From: Sacculina carcini
Taxonomy: Eukaryota > Arthropoda > Thecostraca > Sacculinidae
DNA: 64,000 nt
Assembly: GCA_916048095.2 (NCBI GenBank)
Contig: OU696593.1
Location: 4,394,501 to 4,458,500 of the forward strand
Direction: 5' to 3'
The position numbers and the translations under genes are program-made. Positions 22,185-31,127 of this stretch are shown here, piece after piece. Below the pieces are notes generated by a model, which was not told the DNA's origin, did no database searches, and was given only the letters and a program-made list of their open reading frames with translations. Position 1 is the stretch's first letter. Each line of letters begins with the position of its first letter.

Positions 22185-22461
22185 TGACAGGACACGATGG
22201 CCGTGGACCGACTGAAGCCGGCACATCTGGAGCGCGGTGTACAGTCTCAACTTGCCTCACCGGACCAGTAAACTTCCTGTTCTCATTCGCCACCAGCTGT
22301 GTCGAACATGCCGACCCGAATTCTTTCGCCATTTCCATCACCGCCGTCATCTCGTATAGTTTGGTCCCGGCGTGCAAGACCACGAAGGACCAAACTCTCG
22401 CATAGTTTGGTCTGTCCTCCACGCCGGCTCATACAGTCGGTGCGGGCACCTGTAGGGGGGC

Positions 22462-22618
22462 TGTAGCCAGTGACCTTGCAACACTAATTTTATTTGTATT
22501 GTTTTGTATGTGGTGCGTCGTTAATGTGTTTGATTATCATTCATCCGCCATTGTTGTACACAATAGACATTCGTTCATCAACCGCGCCCGTGTGTGTGTA
22601 TTTAGCCGAGCTGCTACA
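22462..22618 (+). repeat. G2 right LTR
   Basis: 157 bp, begins tgtagccagtgacctt and ends gagctgctaca. It is preceded by a G-run purine tract and followed by the target copy atac. Confidence 0.9.
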
Positions 22619-22670
22619 ATACCCCACCTGGGCATGTGAGCGTGTATGTGTATGTGTGCATGTGTGCGTT

Positions 22671-22726
<56 letters not shown>

Positions 22727-23166
22727 TACGTGTATGAGTTTCCACGCTGTCCCCAACGCGCGGGTTCTTTGATTGTCAGCGTGACCTCAATACCGTTTCG
22801 GCTTGAAACGTCTACATGTCATCACTGTTTATATGAGGTGTACAGTGTGCTTGTGATGTACGATGTTTTCGTGCGCTTAGTACAGATAGTACCTGCCTGA
22901 ATTTTCTGAAAGATTAGTGTCACTGCTATCTTGATGAACCCTCTAAGGTATTTGCCGATGAGCTCGTGTACGTGTGTGTGCGTGTGTGTGCGTGCGTCTG
23001 TGTTCTGTCTATATTGTATTGTCTTGCTTTGTAAATACGAAACATATATCTGAATATGCATGTGATTGTACATGAATGTATGTGGTGTTAAATGTTTATA
23101 TCAGTGCAATTGAGACATGATATGTGTATTGCGCTTTATAAATGACTCAATAAATGAAATGAAATG
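22619..23166. repeat. (GT)n microsatellite and a LINE 3' tail
   Basis: A GT run lies at about 22676-22724. At about 23125-23166 the sequence gcgctttataaatgactcaataaatgaaatgaaatg has the look of an L2/CR1-type LINE 3' end with a short repeated tail on the plus strand, from a copy whose body is lost. No gene is seen. Confidence 0.55.
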
Positions 23167-24290
23167 TGTTAGCTTGCGCAAAAAGTTCCACCAATCACAG
23201 TAGTATACGTGCTCGCGTGATCACATAGCGACCAATGGGGTGGCTACATTTGTCTGTTTAAATTGCGTGGCCAATGGTGTTCCAATGTTCATACGCCGTC
23301 GGGTTGATGCACACGCACGACCAAGTTTATTTAAGTCCCGTCGTCTCGGTGCGCGGTCAGTTGGACTGGGACTTTGGCAATTGATTCACCGACAAGGCTA
23401 CTTACCGACAAGGATACTCCCTGTGTATCGCTCGCCTTGTGTCAGTTCGACCCGGACATCGTCCGATACATTGAGTTGTGACAACGTGCTCGTTGCGGTT
23501 GCCGCGCATTGGCCTAGACTATTACTTGTATTATTCGTAACGCTGGAGTAGCTGTTTCAGTGGAGGACTCGCTACACCACCGTTAAGAAATTCTGTGCCG
23601 CGGCCTTCGTGCCAAGGTTTTGCTGGCCTCCAGATTTATGATATTCAATATACTATTATTACTGTGTATTTATAATATGTCTGACGTGCTAGACCGCACT
23701 TTGTTATGTGCGCGCTCTGAACGAGTTATCGCGTAACAGACCAAAACTGTCTAGCGGAGACGTGGGTCGCTCTGTATTTTCCATTGGCAATGCCCGGGTT
23801 GACACAGACTGGTAGGCACTGGCGAAATTGGTTCCAGCTCTACACTCAATAGTTCTAACAAGGTTTTTAATTTGCAAATTGACGCTAGGTTTTCCCTTAC
23901 TATTACCAAATGAATAATTGTTCTTCAGTGAGCATGCAAACTATTTTTTAATTAATCAACACAGATGAATTTGCTAAGCATGACAATCAAATATGAAACA
24001 ATGCGTACATCAAACGATTGATGGCTTCAGCAAAAACAATATAAGCTCCAACAAAACATATATTTTTTGTTCATGTTACTGATTGTCAGTTGTTTCCTCG
24101 CTTTTCTGTAAAATTCAACCAGCAATAGTCACTATTATTTCCAGGTACGCTTACTCTGAACTATACCTAAGCTATAATTAAGTCTACCATCCGCTATTAA
24201 CGCCATATATCCGTTATTTACGTTAACGTTTCATGTCCGTATTCTCGATTTTTCGTATTATTCCCACGACTTGTGCGCTGGATGAAGTGC
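23167..24290. other. Non-coding stretch with promoter-like boxes (23185-23360)
   Basis: No convincing reading frame. Three CCAAT boxes in the same direction (ccaatcac near 23191, ccaatgggg near 23231, ccaatggtg near 23271) precede a TATA-like tttatttaag (about 23324) and an initiator-like tcagttgg some 30 bases further on. The layout fits a plus-strand promoter of an unknown transcript or a solo LTR. To the right, sequence to 24290 is AT-rich. On the minus strand an ATTAAA box (23947-23952) could serve the nanos-like exon. Confidence 0.35.
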
Positions 24291-24298
24291 AACTTGTT

Positions 24299-24492
24299 TC
24301 AATTGTGACGTCGACGTTGGCGACTGCCCATCGAGTTGTTCGCCGTTCGTTTGAGCAGGAGAGCCGTGCTGGCTGAGCGACCTGATCTTGCTGCCGGGGC
24401 ATGTGGACAGTGCGACATGGTATGTGCACGTTCGCCAGTTGCGCCGCACAGCTCACATACGTGACGTCGCAGCACGGGACAAGTGACGGCGC
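24299..24492 (-). CDS. nanos: nanos-type zinc-finger exon (last exon, partial gene)
   Basis: On the minus strand the frame reads [30 protein letters not shown] in overlapping parts. This is the end of the first Nanos zinc knuckle (the TCP cysteine) and a complete second knuckle C-x2-C-x7-H-x4-C with the family signature CGATG-AHT. A further 31 residues rich in Arg/Ser run to the stop. Nanos proteins bind RNA with Pumilio and repress translation in germ cells. An AG acceptor (cttgacag, 24493-24500) sits right at the loss of similarity, splitting the conserved Gly codon in phase 1. Its pyrimidine tract is poor. The exon with the rest of finger 1 was not found and would lie to the right, beyond or within the LINE/LTR nest. 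It could be the last exon of a host gene or a stranded fragment. Confidence 0.75.
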
Positions 24493-24499
24493 CTGTCAA

Positions 24500-24937
24500 G
24501 CATCCATCGATTACCATTTTTGTTTTAACATTATCATTTTGAATAGAAAGGGTGATATGGGTGAGCGCAAATGCGGAAAATTGCGCCACTGCAACAATCA
24601 TGTATGATGACTTGAACTAAATGGAATCATACATGTTGGCAAACACTCATAATAGTTAATCCCCAACAAAGATGATGAACTCATTAGATTAATTAGTATC
24701 ATTCTGGAAATATTGAATGGTTTGGTTTATAATATATACTAAATATAAATTACTTGTAGCTTTTTTGTTTTGGTACCAGCACTCAGAAATTCAGAAACTG
24801 GATATATTAATACAGCACAATTACATTCACACAAAATAGAGCTCACCGTGCGGTTAACGCTCTGACTACTGACTACTGTGTTCAACCTACCATGGCAATA
24901 CGTGACATTTGATATGGCTCTTGTCATACGATCTGTT
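24500..24937. other. AT-rich spacer upstream of the nanos-like exon
   Basis: No Nanos first-knuckle wording (C-x2-C-x12-H) and no other gene is seen on either strand. If the exon below is spliced, this is its upstream intron. Confidence 0.5.
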
Positions 24938-25651
24938 ATTATTATTATTATTATTAACGTTTATTTGTATAGCGCACATTAAAACACACGCGCGAAAAGA
25001 GAAATCTTGGTGCAAAAATATAAACAAATATGTAAGACACGCCGCTTAGGGAAAACAAACATGCGGACAATACACACACCCACAAGCAAACACACTCACA
25101 CAAACACACACACACACACACACACGCACACAAACATACTCATGTACACACACCGCCAAATTGAAACATGGCAGTAAGAAAAAGCATAAAAAACAAGAAA
25201 ACTTCTAGTAAATATATCACGCGAGACGGGTACGGTATGACAGCTCAGAGCGAAGCGTAAGGAGTAAGAGAGTGAGAGTCATGATCAAAAGATTTATCAA
25301 AGAGATGATTGCGCAGAGAAGAGGAAAATGATGATAAGGATGTGGAGGAGATAACATGGGAGGGAAGAGAGTTGTACAAACGTGGAGCATAGAAAGGGAA
25401 GGATTTACTAGACCAGGTAGATTCATTGAGGGCTCGTGGACAGGATAAAGGAAGAGGATGACGGGAAAGAAAGTTATTAGAGAGTGTAAGAAGCTGCGAG
25501 AGGTATGTAGGTTGCCGAGGGTCATGCAAAAGTTTATGAACAAGACAGCAAATTTTAAAGTGGATGCGAGGGATGATCGGAAGCCATCGAAGATTGTAGA
25601 GATAGGGTGAGGTATGACGAAAATGGGAAGGAGAAAACACGAAACGACAAG

Positions 25652-26086
25652 TGTAAGCAATACAAAACAACTTCTGCCCTACAAAATGAATGTGTATTAA
25701 AAGACAGGCGCGCGTGGGACATCGTTGTCCCACGCGCGCCTACAAGACCACACCACTCGTAGACACGCCTCAGGAACGACTCACCATTTCCCCTAGTTAC
25801 AGTCACCAACAAGGCTCAGCACACATCCACACCAGCACACGCACACACATACACTCACATGCATACACATACACACACGTGCACACCATCTGCCTGTATA
25901 ACCAGTGCTGCGCATACAGACACGCACACATTCACAAACAAACATCTACCGCTCGCGCAAGGACCACAGCCACACAAACACACGCACACTTTCACTCGCC
26001 CTAACATACAGACTTGCATACGCAAACATCATAGCCCAAACACACACACTCACACACACACACTAATAGCTCAGCAATATACCACA
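25652..26086 (-). repeat. P-na2 left (3') LTR
   Basis: Plus strand: begins tgtaagcaatac, ends atataccaca. It contains a 15-bp-arm GC hairpin at 25706-25741 and a long CA-rich part. It matches 26429-26863 base for base as far as I can see. Confidence 0.95.
25706..25741. repeat. Perfect GC hairpin in the P-na2 LTR
   Basis: Arms aggcgcgcgtgggac and gtcccacgcgcgcct (15 bp, perfect) with a 6-base loop. A diverged version sits in the P-na1 LTR at about 17190-17220, so the structure is kept between relatives. It could mark the R region or a structured RNA end. Confidence 0.9.
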
Positions 26087-26428
26087 CGCCCCCGTGATAT
26101 ATATATCAAAATTAACATATACGAAATACAAATACAAAATACAAAAACACAAACCAAAATCCACAAGTACAACCAGCTCCGATCCATCCAGCACAAGCTC
26201 CACCAGAAATACACTCCATGGTTGCGGCGAAGCACAACACTTTAGGCCCCAGCGACCCCTTGCGCTCCCGCCTCGCCCGTGCTCTTCAGTGCTCCGCCGC
26301 AACCTGCCGTCTTCTCTATCACCGGCCGCCGCAACTGCTGCCGAAACCGGGTCTAAGCTCCCACCACACCAAAACTCTCCAATAAAACCATCCAAACATC
26401 CTAAAAACAAAAAGATGCCGAAATAGCT

Positions 26429-26863
26429 TGTAAGCAATACAAAACAACTTCTGCCCTACAAAATGAATGTGTATTAAAAGACAGGCGCGCGTGGGACATC
26501 GTTGTCCCACGCGCGCCTACAAGACCACACCACTCGTAGACACGCCTCAGGAACGACTCACCATTTCCCCTAGTTACAGTCACCAACAAGGCTCAGCACA
26601 CATCCACACCAGCACACGCACACACATACACTCACATGCATACACATACACACACGTGCACACCATCTGCCTGTATAACCAGTGCTGCGCATACAGACAC
26701 GCACACATTCACAAACAAACATCTACCGCTCGCGCAAGGACCACAGCCACACAAACACACGCACACTTTCACTCGCCCTAACATACAGACTTGCATACGC
26801 AAACATCATAGCCCAAACACACACACTCACACACACACACTAATAGCTCAGCAATATACCACA
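26429..26863 (-). repeat. P-na2 right (5') LTR
   Basis: Same 435 bases as the left copy, with its hairpin at 26483-26518. The primer-binding site 26417-26428 touches it without a gap. Confidence 0.95.
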
Positions 26864-27215
26864 ACAAGATTTATTAATGACATGTTGCAGGATTTTCAGA
26901 GAGGAGCGAGGTACATGGAAATATAAAGAATTGCAGTAGTTGATTCTTGAAAAGATGAAACAATGAATCAGTTTAATAGCTGAGGGACGGTCGAGAAAAG
27001 GGCGGATAGGATATAGCGAACGTAGAATGAGATGACAAGTGCGAGCAACAGCAGAAATATTTGCAGAAAAAGAAAGTGAGGAATCAAGAATGACTCCGAG
27101 ATCGCGAACACTTTGAGATAGGGGTAAAGGGAGCAGCGGAGGTGTTAAGCGAGGAGGATGTAGAATGAAGAATTCTGATTTGGAAGTGTTAAGAAGGATA
27201 GCTGTTAGCATCAAA

Positions 27216-27812
27216 TGACGCTGTAAACACTGGCAGGTTGCGCTGCACCTTTCGTGCAATGCACGCGCCGGGCAGTGCAAGCCACACATACATGCAGATG
27301 AATGCACACACACTCATACGCACCAGCACAGGTGATTTCACATACGCACACGCACATACAATCAATGCAAAACATGATACCACAGTGTCACATACTTGAT
27401 AAATGTAGTTGTATTGTTCGATTATAACTTGTTATATGCTGTGTGTATGTATGTGTGTATGCAAGTATGTGTGTATGTATGTATGTGCGTGTGTGCAAAC
27501 GTGTGCAAGATTGAAGCAGTGCTTTTACAACGGGTCCTGGAATGCTGATGCAGCTCGTCACACTGTCGGTGCGGGATGTCAGTGATATGCAGAGCGTGTG
27601 TGTATGAGTATGAAAGTTGTTTAGTGTGTGTTCGTGCAAGATGATATCTGATATAGGTTGGTGTACTGTAGCATGAAGTGAAGGGGAGTCGAGATATGTG
27701 TGCTGTGCTAGTTGGAGTGTTGGGTGTGTTCTTGAGAGTGTTACCGGCTGTATTGACATATAATCAAGTTCATCCATTGCAAGCTGCGTGTTAAAAGAAA
27801 TTTTGGCTGAAA
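27216..27812. other. Intergenic stretch left of the gag fragment
   Basis: No gene. GTAT-rich microsatellite pieces occur at about 27435-27490. The part just before 27813 may be an eroded LTR of the gag fragment but no partner exists. Confidence 0.5.
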
Positions 27813-28288
27813 ATGGCGACAGGCGACGCTACGAGTACTGGTTCAGTAGTGAATACCAAGTTGAGCGATATGGTCCGTTCGTTCGACGGCAGCCATGATG
27901 TGGTGCAGTGACTTGATAAGGTGGAAATGGTGGCCAAATTGAAAGGTATTTACAATTTGGAATGTGTCGTGCCGCTTTTTTCCGAGGTGACTGCATATGC
28001 GATATACAGTGAGATGGACGACAACAAGAATAACCGGTATAATGAAATTACAAGATCTCTACTGAACGCATTTGCTATGAATACTTTTTCCGCCTACGAA
28101 ATGTTCATGACGCAAAAGTGGCAAGATTAACCAGCCGACGTATTTATGTCAAAATTGAAGAGACTAGCCAGACTGGCCGGTATTGAAAGCGAGGCCGTTT
28201 TGAGGAAGGCGTTCGTTGTTGGGCTCCCAAGAGAAGTGTCACGTGAGCTAAGGGCCGTGGCAGGAATGGACACAGTGGTTATTCCGCT
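27813..28288 (+). pseudogene. gag: P-family gag fragment
   Basis: From the ATG at 27813 the reading MATGDATSTGSVVNTKLSDM leads into LDKVEMVAKLKGIYNLECVV, AFAMNTFSAYEMFMTQKWQD and FVVGLPREVSRELRAVAG, matching P1 and P4 gag in order. It ends where a LINE tail and the assembly gap begin. It is an old, broken copy; no primer site of the AGCTATTTCGGC type is recognisable upstream. Confidence 0.8.
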
Positions 28289-28329
28289 GTTGGTTGATTG
28301 ATTGATTGATTATTGAGTTTTTGGGGTGC
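28289..28329 (-). mobile_element. 3' end of an RNase H LINE next to the assembly gap
   Basis: ttgattgattgattattgag followed by tttttggggtgc equals the 3' end of the LINE inserted in G2 (20720-20750), with an AATC-type tail pointing left. The body enters the N run. Confidence 0.7.
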
Positions 28330-28829
28330 NNNNNNNNNNNNNNNNNNNNNNNNNNNNNNNNNNNNNNNNNNNNNNNNNNNNNNNNNNNNNNNNNNNNNNN
28401 NNNNNNNNNNNNNNNNNNNNNNNNNNNNNNNNNNNNNNNNNNNNNNNNNNNNNNNNNNNNNNNNNNNNNNNNNNNNNNNNNNNNNNNNNNNNNNNNNNNN
28501 NNNNNNNNNNNNNNNNNNNNNNNNNNNNNNNNNNNNNNNNNNNNNNNNNNNNNNNNNNNNNNNNNNNNNNNNNNNNNNNNNNNNNNNNNNNNNNNNNNNN
28601 NNNNNNNNNNNNNNNNNNNNNNNNNNNNNNNNNNNNNNNNNNNNNNNNNNNNNNNNNNNNNNNNNNNNNNNNNNNNNNNNNNNNNNNNNNNNNNNNNNNN
28701 NNNNNNNNNNNNNNNNNNNNNNNNNNNNNNNNNNNNNNNNNNNNNNNNNNNNNNNNNNNNNNNNNNNNNNNNNNNNNNNNNNNNNNNNNNNNNNNNNNNN
28801 NNNNNNNNNNNNNNNNNNNNNNNNNNNNN
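28330..28829. other. Assembly gap, 500 N
   Basis: Exactly 500 N, the usual placeholder for a gap of unknown size. It begins inside a LINE copy, so a collapsed repeat is the likely cause. Order across the gap is not proven by the sequence. Confidence 1.
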
Positions 28830-29041
28830 AAAAGTTAGGTTAAAATGTCACAAAGTGTTGAACTCTTCTACTGCTTTGTCATCTGATACTAGCAGATCAT
28901 ATGTCTTAGGCGAGTGAAACCTAGCGTAGCATGCAGTATGAATAAAGGCATCATCCGTGTTACACTCTCAAGGGTTTGATTTGCATAGTAGCACACAACC
29001 GCTACATACTAAAATCCAACATCTGATGACAATTGGGGCTA

Positions 29042-29084
<43 letters not shown>

Positions 29085-29160
29085 CATAAAAAACATACAA
29101 AAATATGTTTTTGCACACAAAAAAACTAATACAAAACGGGATTTTTGCATCTCTATTTCA
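28830..29160. repeat. Spacer with (AT)n microsatellite
   Basis: No gene. A pure AT run lies at about 29047-29080. Confidence 0.8.
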
Positions 29161-29939
29161 GACGCATCTTCCGAACACCATGTAAATAAAATTACGATTC
29201 ACGAATTGAACACTGCAATTATACAATCTAAACTCATTTAACCAGGTCTCGACTCAATACACTCCGGTTTCTTTTGAAATATGAATACTTCGAACCGCTT
29301 ACGCATACTAAAATCCCTAAGCTCAATCTGGCAAAAGGATGTCCTCCCTCCCTCTTGGCAAACATCATTGATAATCCCAGTACTGAAACATGGAAAACCA
29401 CGCAACGAAATGTCCTCATACAAACCCATACAGCTAATATCAAGCTTCTGCAAGCTGTATGAACCACTTATTCTCCACGACTTCAGCAATTCATCAAACA
29501 AATAGGACTCATCTCTCGGCAACAAACGGCCACAAACGGACTCTGCAAAACGTTAATCTTCTAACATCACACATACGCACTGGATTTGCGAGAGGCTATG
29601 CGACTTTGGCTGTATTTCTCGACCACACCTCCGCGTTTAATCAACTCACCAAATCTGCTCTCATCTCTCTATTACTGAAAAACGAGCCAGCTGGACATCT
29701 ACTACATTCCATAAAAGGATATTTAACGAACAGGACTTTTCAGATACGGTCACAAGCCTTGAATATGCACTATCCTCAAACCAACGGAGTTGTGCAGGGT
29801 GGTGTTTTATCGCCAACCTTGTTCAAGATTGCTGTCAACCAGTTTACCAAAGACCTTCCGGAAGCAGTGAAATACTCTATATATGCCGACTATATAGTAT
29901 GGTCAACAGAGCCTGATCATATAAAGCTGTTTCAGAGTA

Positions 29940-30659
29940 CCGTATATACTCGCATATAAGCCGACCTCGCATATAAGCCGACCCTCTAAAACTGCTTTAA
30001 AATGGGCAGTTTTTGCAAAAACCCGCATATAAGCCGACACTCAACTTATCTAATTTTACTCCAAATTTTTGGTTCATAGAAATTTGTTACTGTAATGATG
30101 GTTGTTTCTTTCCAGGTTCCAGGTTCCAGGTTGCTTGTTTTTCAGCGACCTTTATCACTTCTAGCTTGAAGTCATCGGTATAGGACATACGTTTTCTTTT
30201 TTCTCCAGACATGGTGTATTGTAGAAATAATTTTACAGCTAAAATTATCAGACTTCAGCACACTTTCAAATTCTGTGGCCGCGTGCTCACGTTTACCCCA
30301 TTGATTTGCTGTTCTTCTATACGCCACGTGACCCTCGTCCACCTTCCCACGCGCTGCCTACCAATTGGCTGCCTCTGATTTCCCTCTTCGACTGCCTCTG
30401 TTTGAGCGTGTTATTTCTAAGAAATCAAACCGTGTACCAATGACGTCGGCTTCATCACTAGCTCTAGCTTGGTTACGGCTCGCCACTGGTGACACACTAC
30501 CAAATAAAGAGTCAGATAGCGATGAAAACGTGTGGCTGGAAAATTGGCATTAGTATCTGTCCTTGTGTTCATTTTGTTTTATGCGCATATAAGCCGACCT
30601 CCTGATTTCAGCATTGTATTTAATACTTCTAAACTCGGCTTATATGCGAGTATATACGG
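29940..30659 (-). mobile_element. pogo/Tigger-like deletion derivative in the LINE
   Basis: Perfect terminal inverted repeats of about 25 bp begin ccgtatatactcgcatataa, flanked by a TA duplication (29938-29939 and 30660-30661); removing it restores the LINE sequence. Several sub-terminal copies of gcatataagccgac follow each end. On the minus strand from 30212 a short frame reads MSGEKRKRMSYTDDFKLEVI then KVAEKQ, the N-terminal DNA-binding start of CENPB/pogo-type transposases; it ends after about 42 codons. At the other end a frame finishing in an acidic SDSDENVW tail may be the C-terminus. It needs a full-length relative to move. Confidence 0.85.
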
Positions 30660-30953
30660 TATCCAAAAAGACCTAGACATAATTCAAATGCCTGTGATGC
30701 ATATGGCTTCCAAATCACAGCCTCAAAAACTTCGGCAACAATGCTTATGGAAAATTACAAATAAGAACCCTCTACATATACCTTACTAATCAAAAACACT
30801 AAAATACGCTTGGAAACTAACACCGCATATTTGGGCATTACTCTGGATCCACGATTATCATGCATTCTTCATTAAAAATTAACCAAAACTCGAGCTGCTT
30901 CTAGAATAAGTATATTGAAATGTCTCCCTCATCCACACTATGGCACGCCCACC

Positions 30954-31127
30954 TGTTAAGGTAAACTCTAGGTGTGCGCGAATGCGGTGTGTATGTGTCA
31001 AATGTGAAGAGTAGTAAGTGAACGGCGTGGTTGAATACAGACAGGACGTGTTGTATCTGTGTGTGCTGTTATACCTCCATGCTTACGTATATTTGCTTAC
31101 TCCCGGATATTTAGCATAATGTCAACA
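30954..31127 (+). repeat. C1 left LTR
   Basis: Begins tgttaaggtaaac and ends atgtcaaca. It carries the likely gag-pol start codon at 31119 in its last nine bases. Confidence 0.97.

Larger units (their letters stand above)
18268..22618 (+). mobile_element. G2: Ty3/Gypsy LTR retrotransposon, split by a LINE
   Basis: The LTRs (18268-18428 and 22462-22618) share TGTAGCCAGTGACC...GAGCTGCTACA, and a 4-bp target copy atac flanks the element. After the left LTR comes ag then TGGTGACCCCGA, an ordinary TGG-type primer site; before the right LTR is the purine tract tgtaggggggc. The pol parts seen are RT, RNase H and integrase, of CsRn1-like wording (VPDRYPVPHLQTFADRLSGA). A LINE fragment (20720-21438) interrupts it. 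The LTRs differ by about 5-6% by eye. It is broken, with six or more breaks. Confidence 0.92.
25652..26863 (-). mobile_element. Young non-autonomous LTR element P-na2 (TSD acaag)
   Basis: Two 435-bp LTRs, identical by eye, enclose about 340 bp with no gag or pol. The target copy acaag is perfect (25647-25651 and 26864-26868). On the element strand AGCTATTTCGGC (26417-26428) abuts the 5' LTR and an ACGGGGGCG purine tract abuts the 3' LTR, so all cis signals for mobility by P-family enzymes are present. Part of the interior (26256-26330) matches P-na1. Identical LTRs mean a very recent insertion. It looks whole for a non-autonomous element. Confidence 0.93.
24938..27215 (-). mobile_element. L2/CR1-like LINE 3' half, interrupted by an LTR element
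   Basis: Minus-strand RT sequence (LNTSKSEFFILHPPRLTPP, SVRDLGVILDSSLSFSANISA, FIFSRINYCNSLYF) runs from about 27190 to 26869. It resumes after the LTR insertion at 25651 with no loss of frame (CRFVFSPSHFRHTSPYLYNL, RWLPIIPRIHFKICCLVHKLLH, LRNHLFDKSFDHDSHSLTPYA) and stops near 25247. The 3' UTR contains a CA run (about 25075-25125) and ends gtgcgctatacaaataaacg plus a TAA-repeat tail at 24938-24960. The element is 5'-truncated near 27215. Its open frame means it was young when the LTR element landed. Confidence 0.88.

Noticed and set aside
23167-23900. Solo LTR
   Set aside because: Promoter-like boxes are present, but no TG...CA ends with a target duplication could be found.
25690-26245. Small secreted Thr/His-rich proteins repeated at 26467
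   Set aside because: They are the CA-rich bodies of two identical LTRs; the duplication is the LTR pair, not a gene family.
28306-28917. Open frames made of X residues
   Set aside because: They are the 500-N assembly gap.
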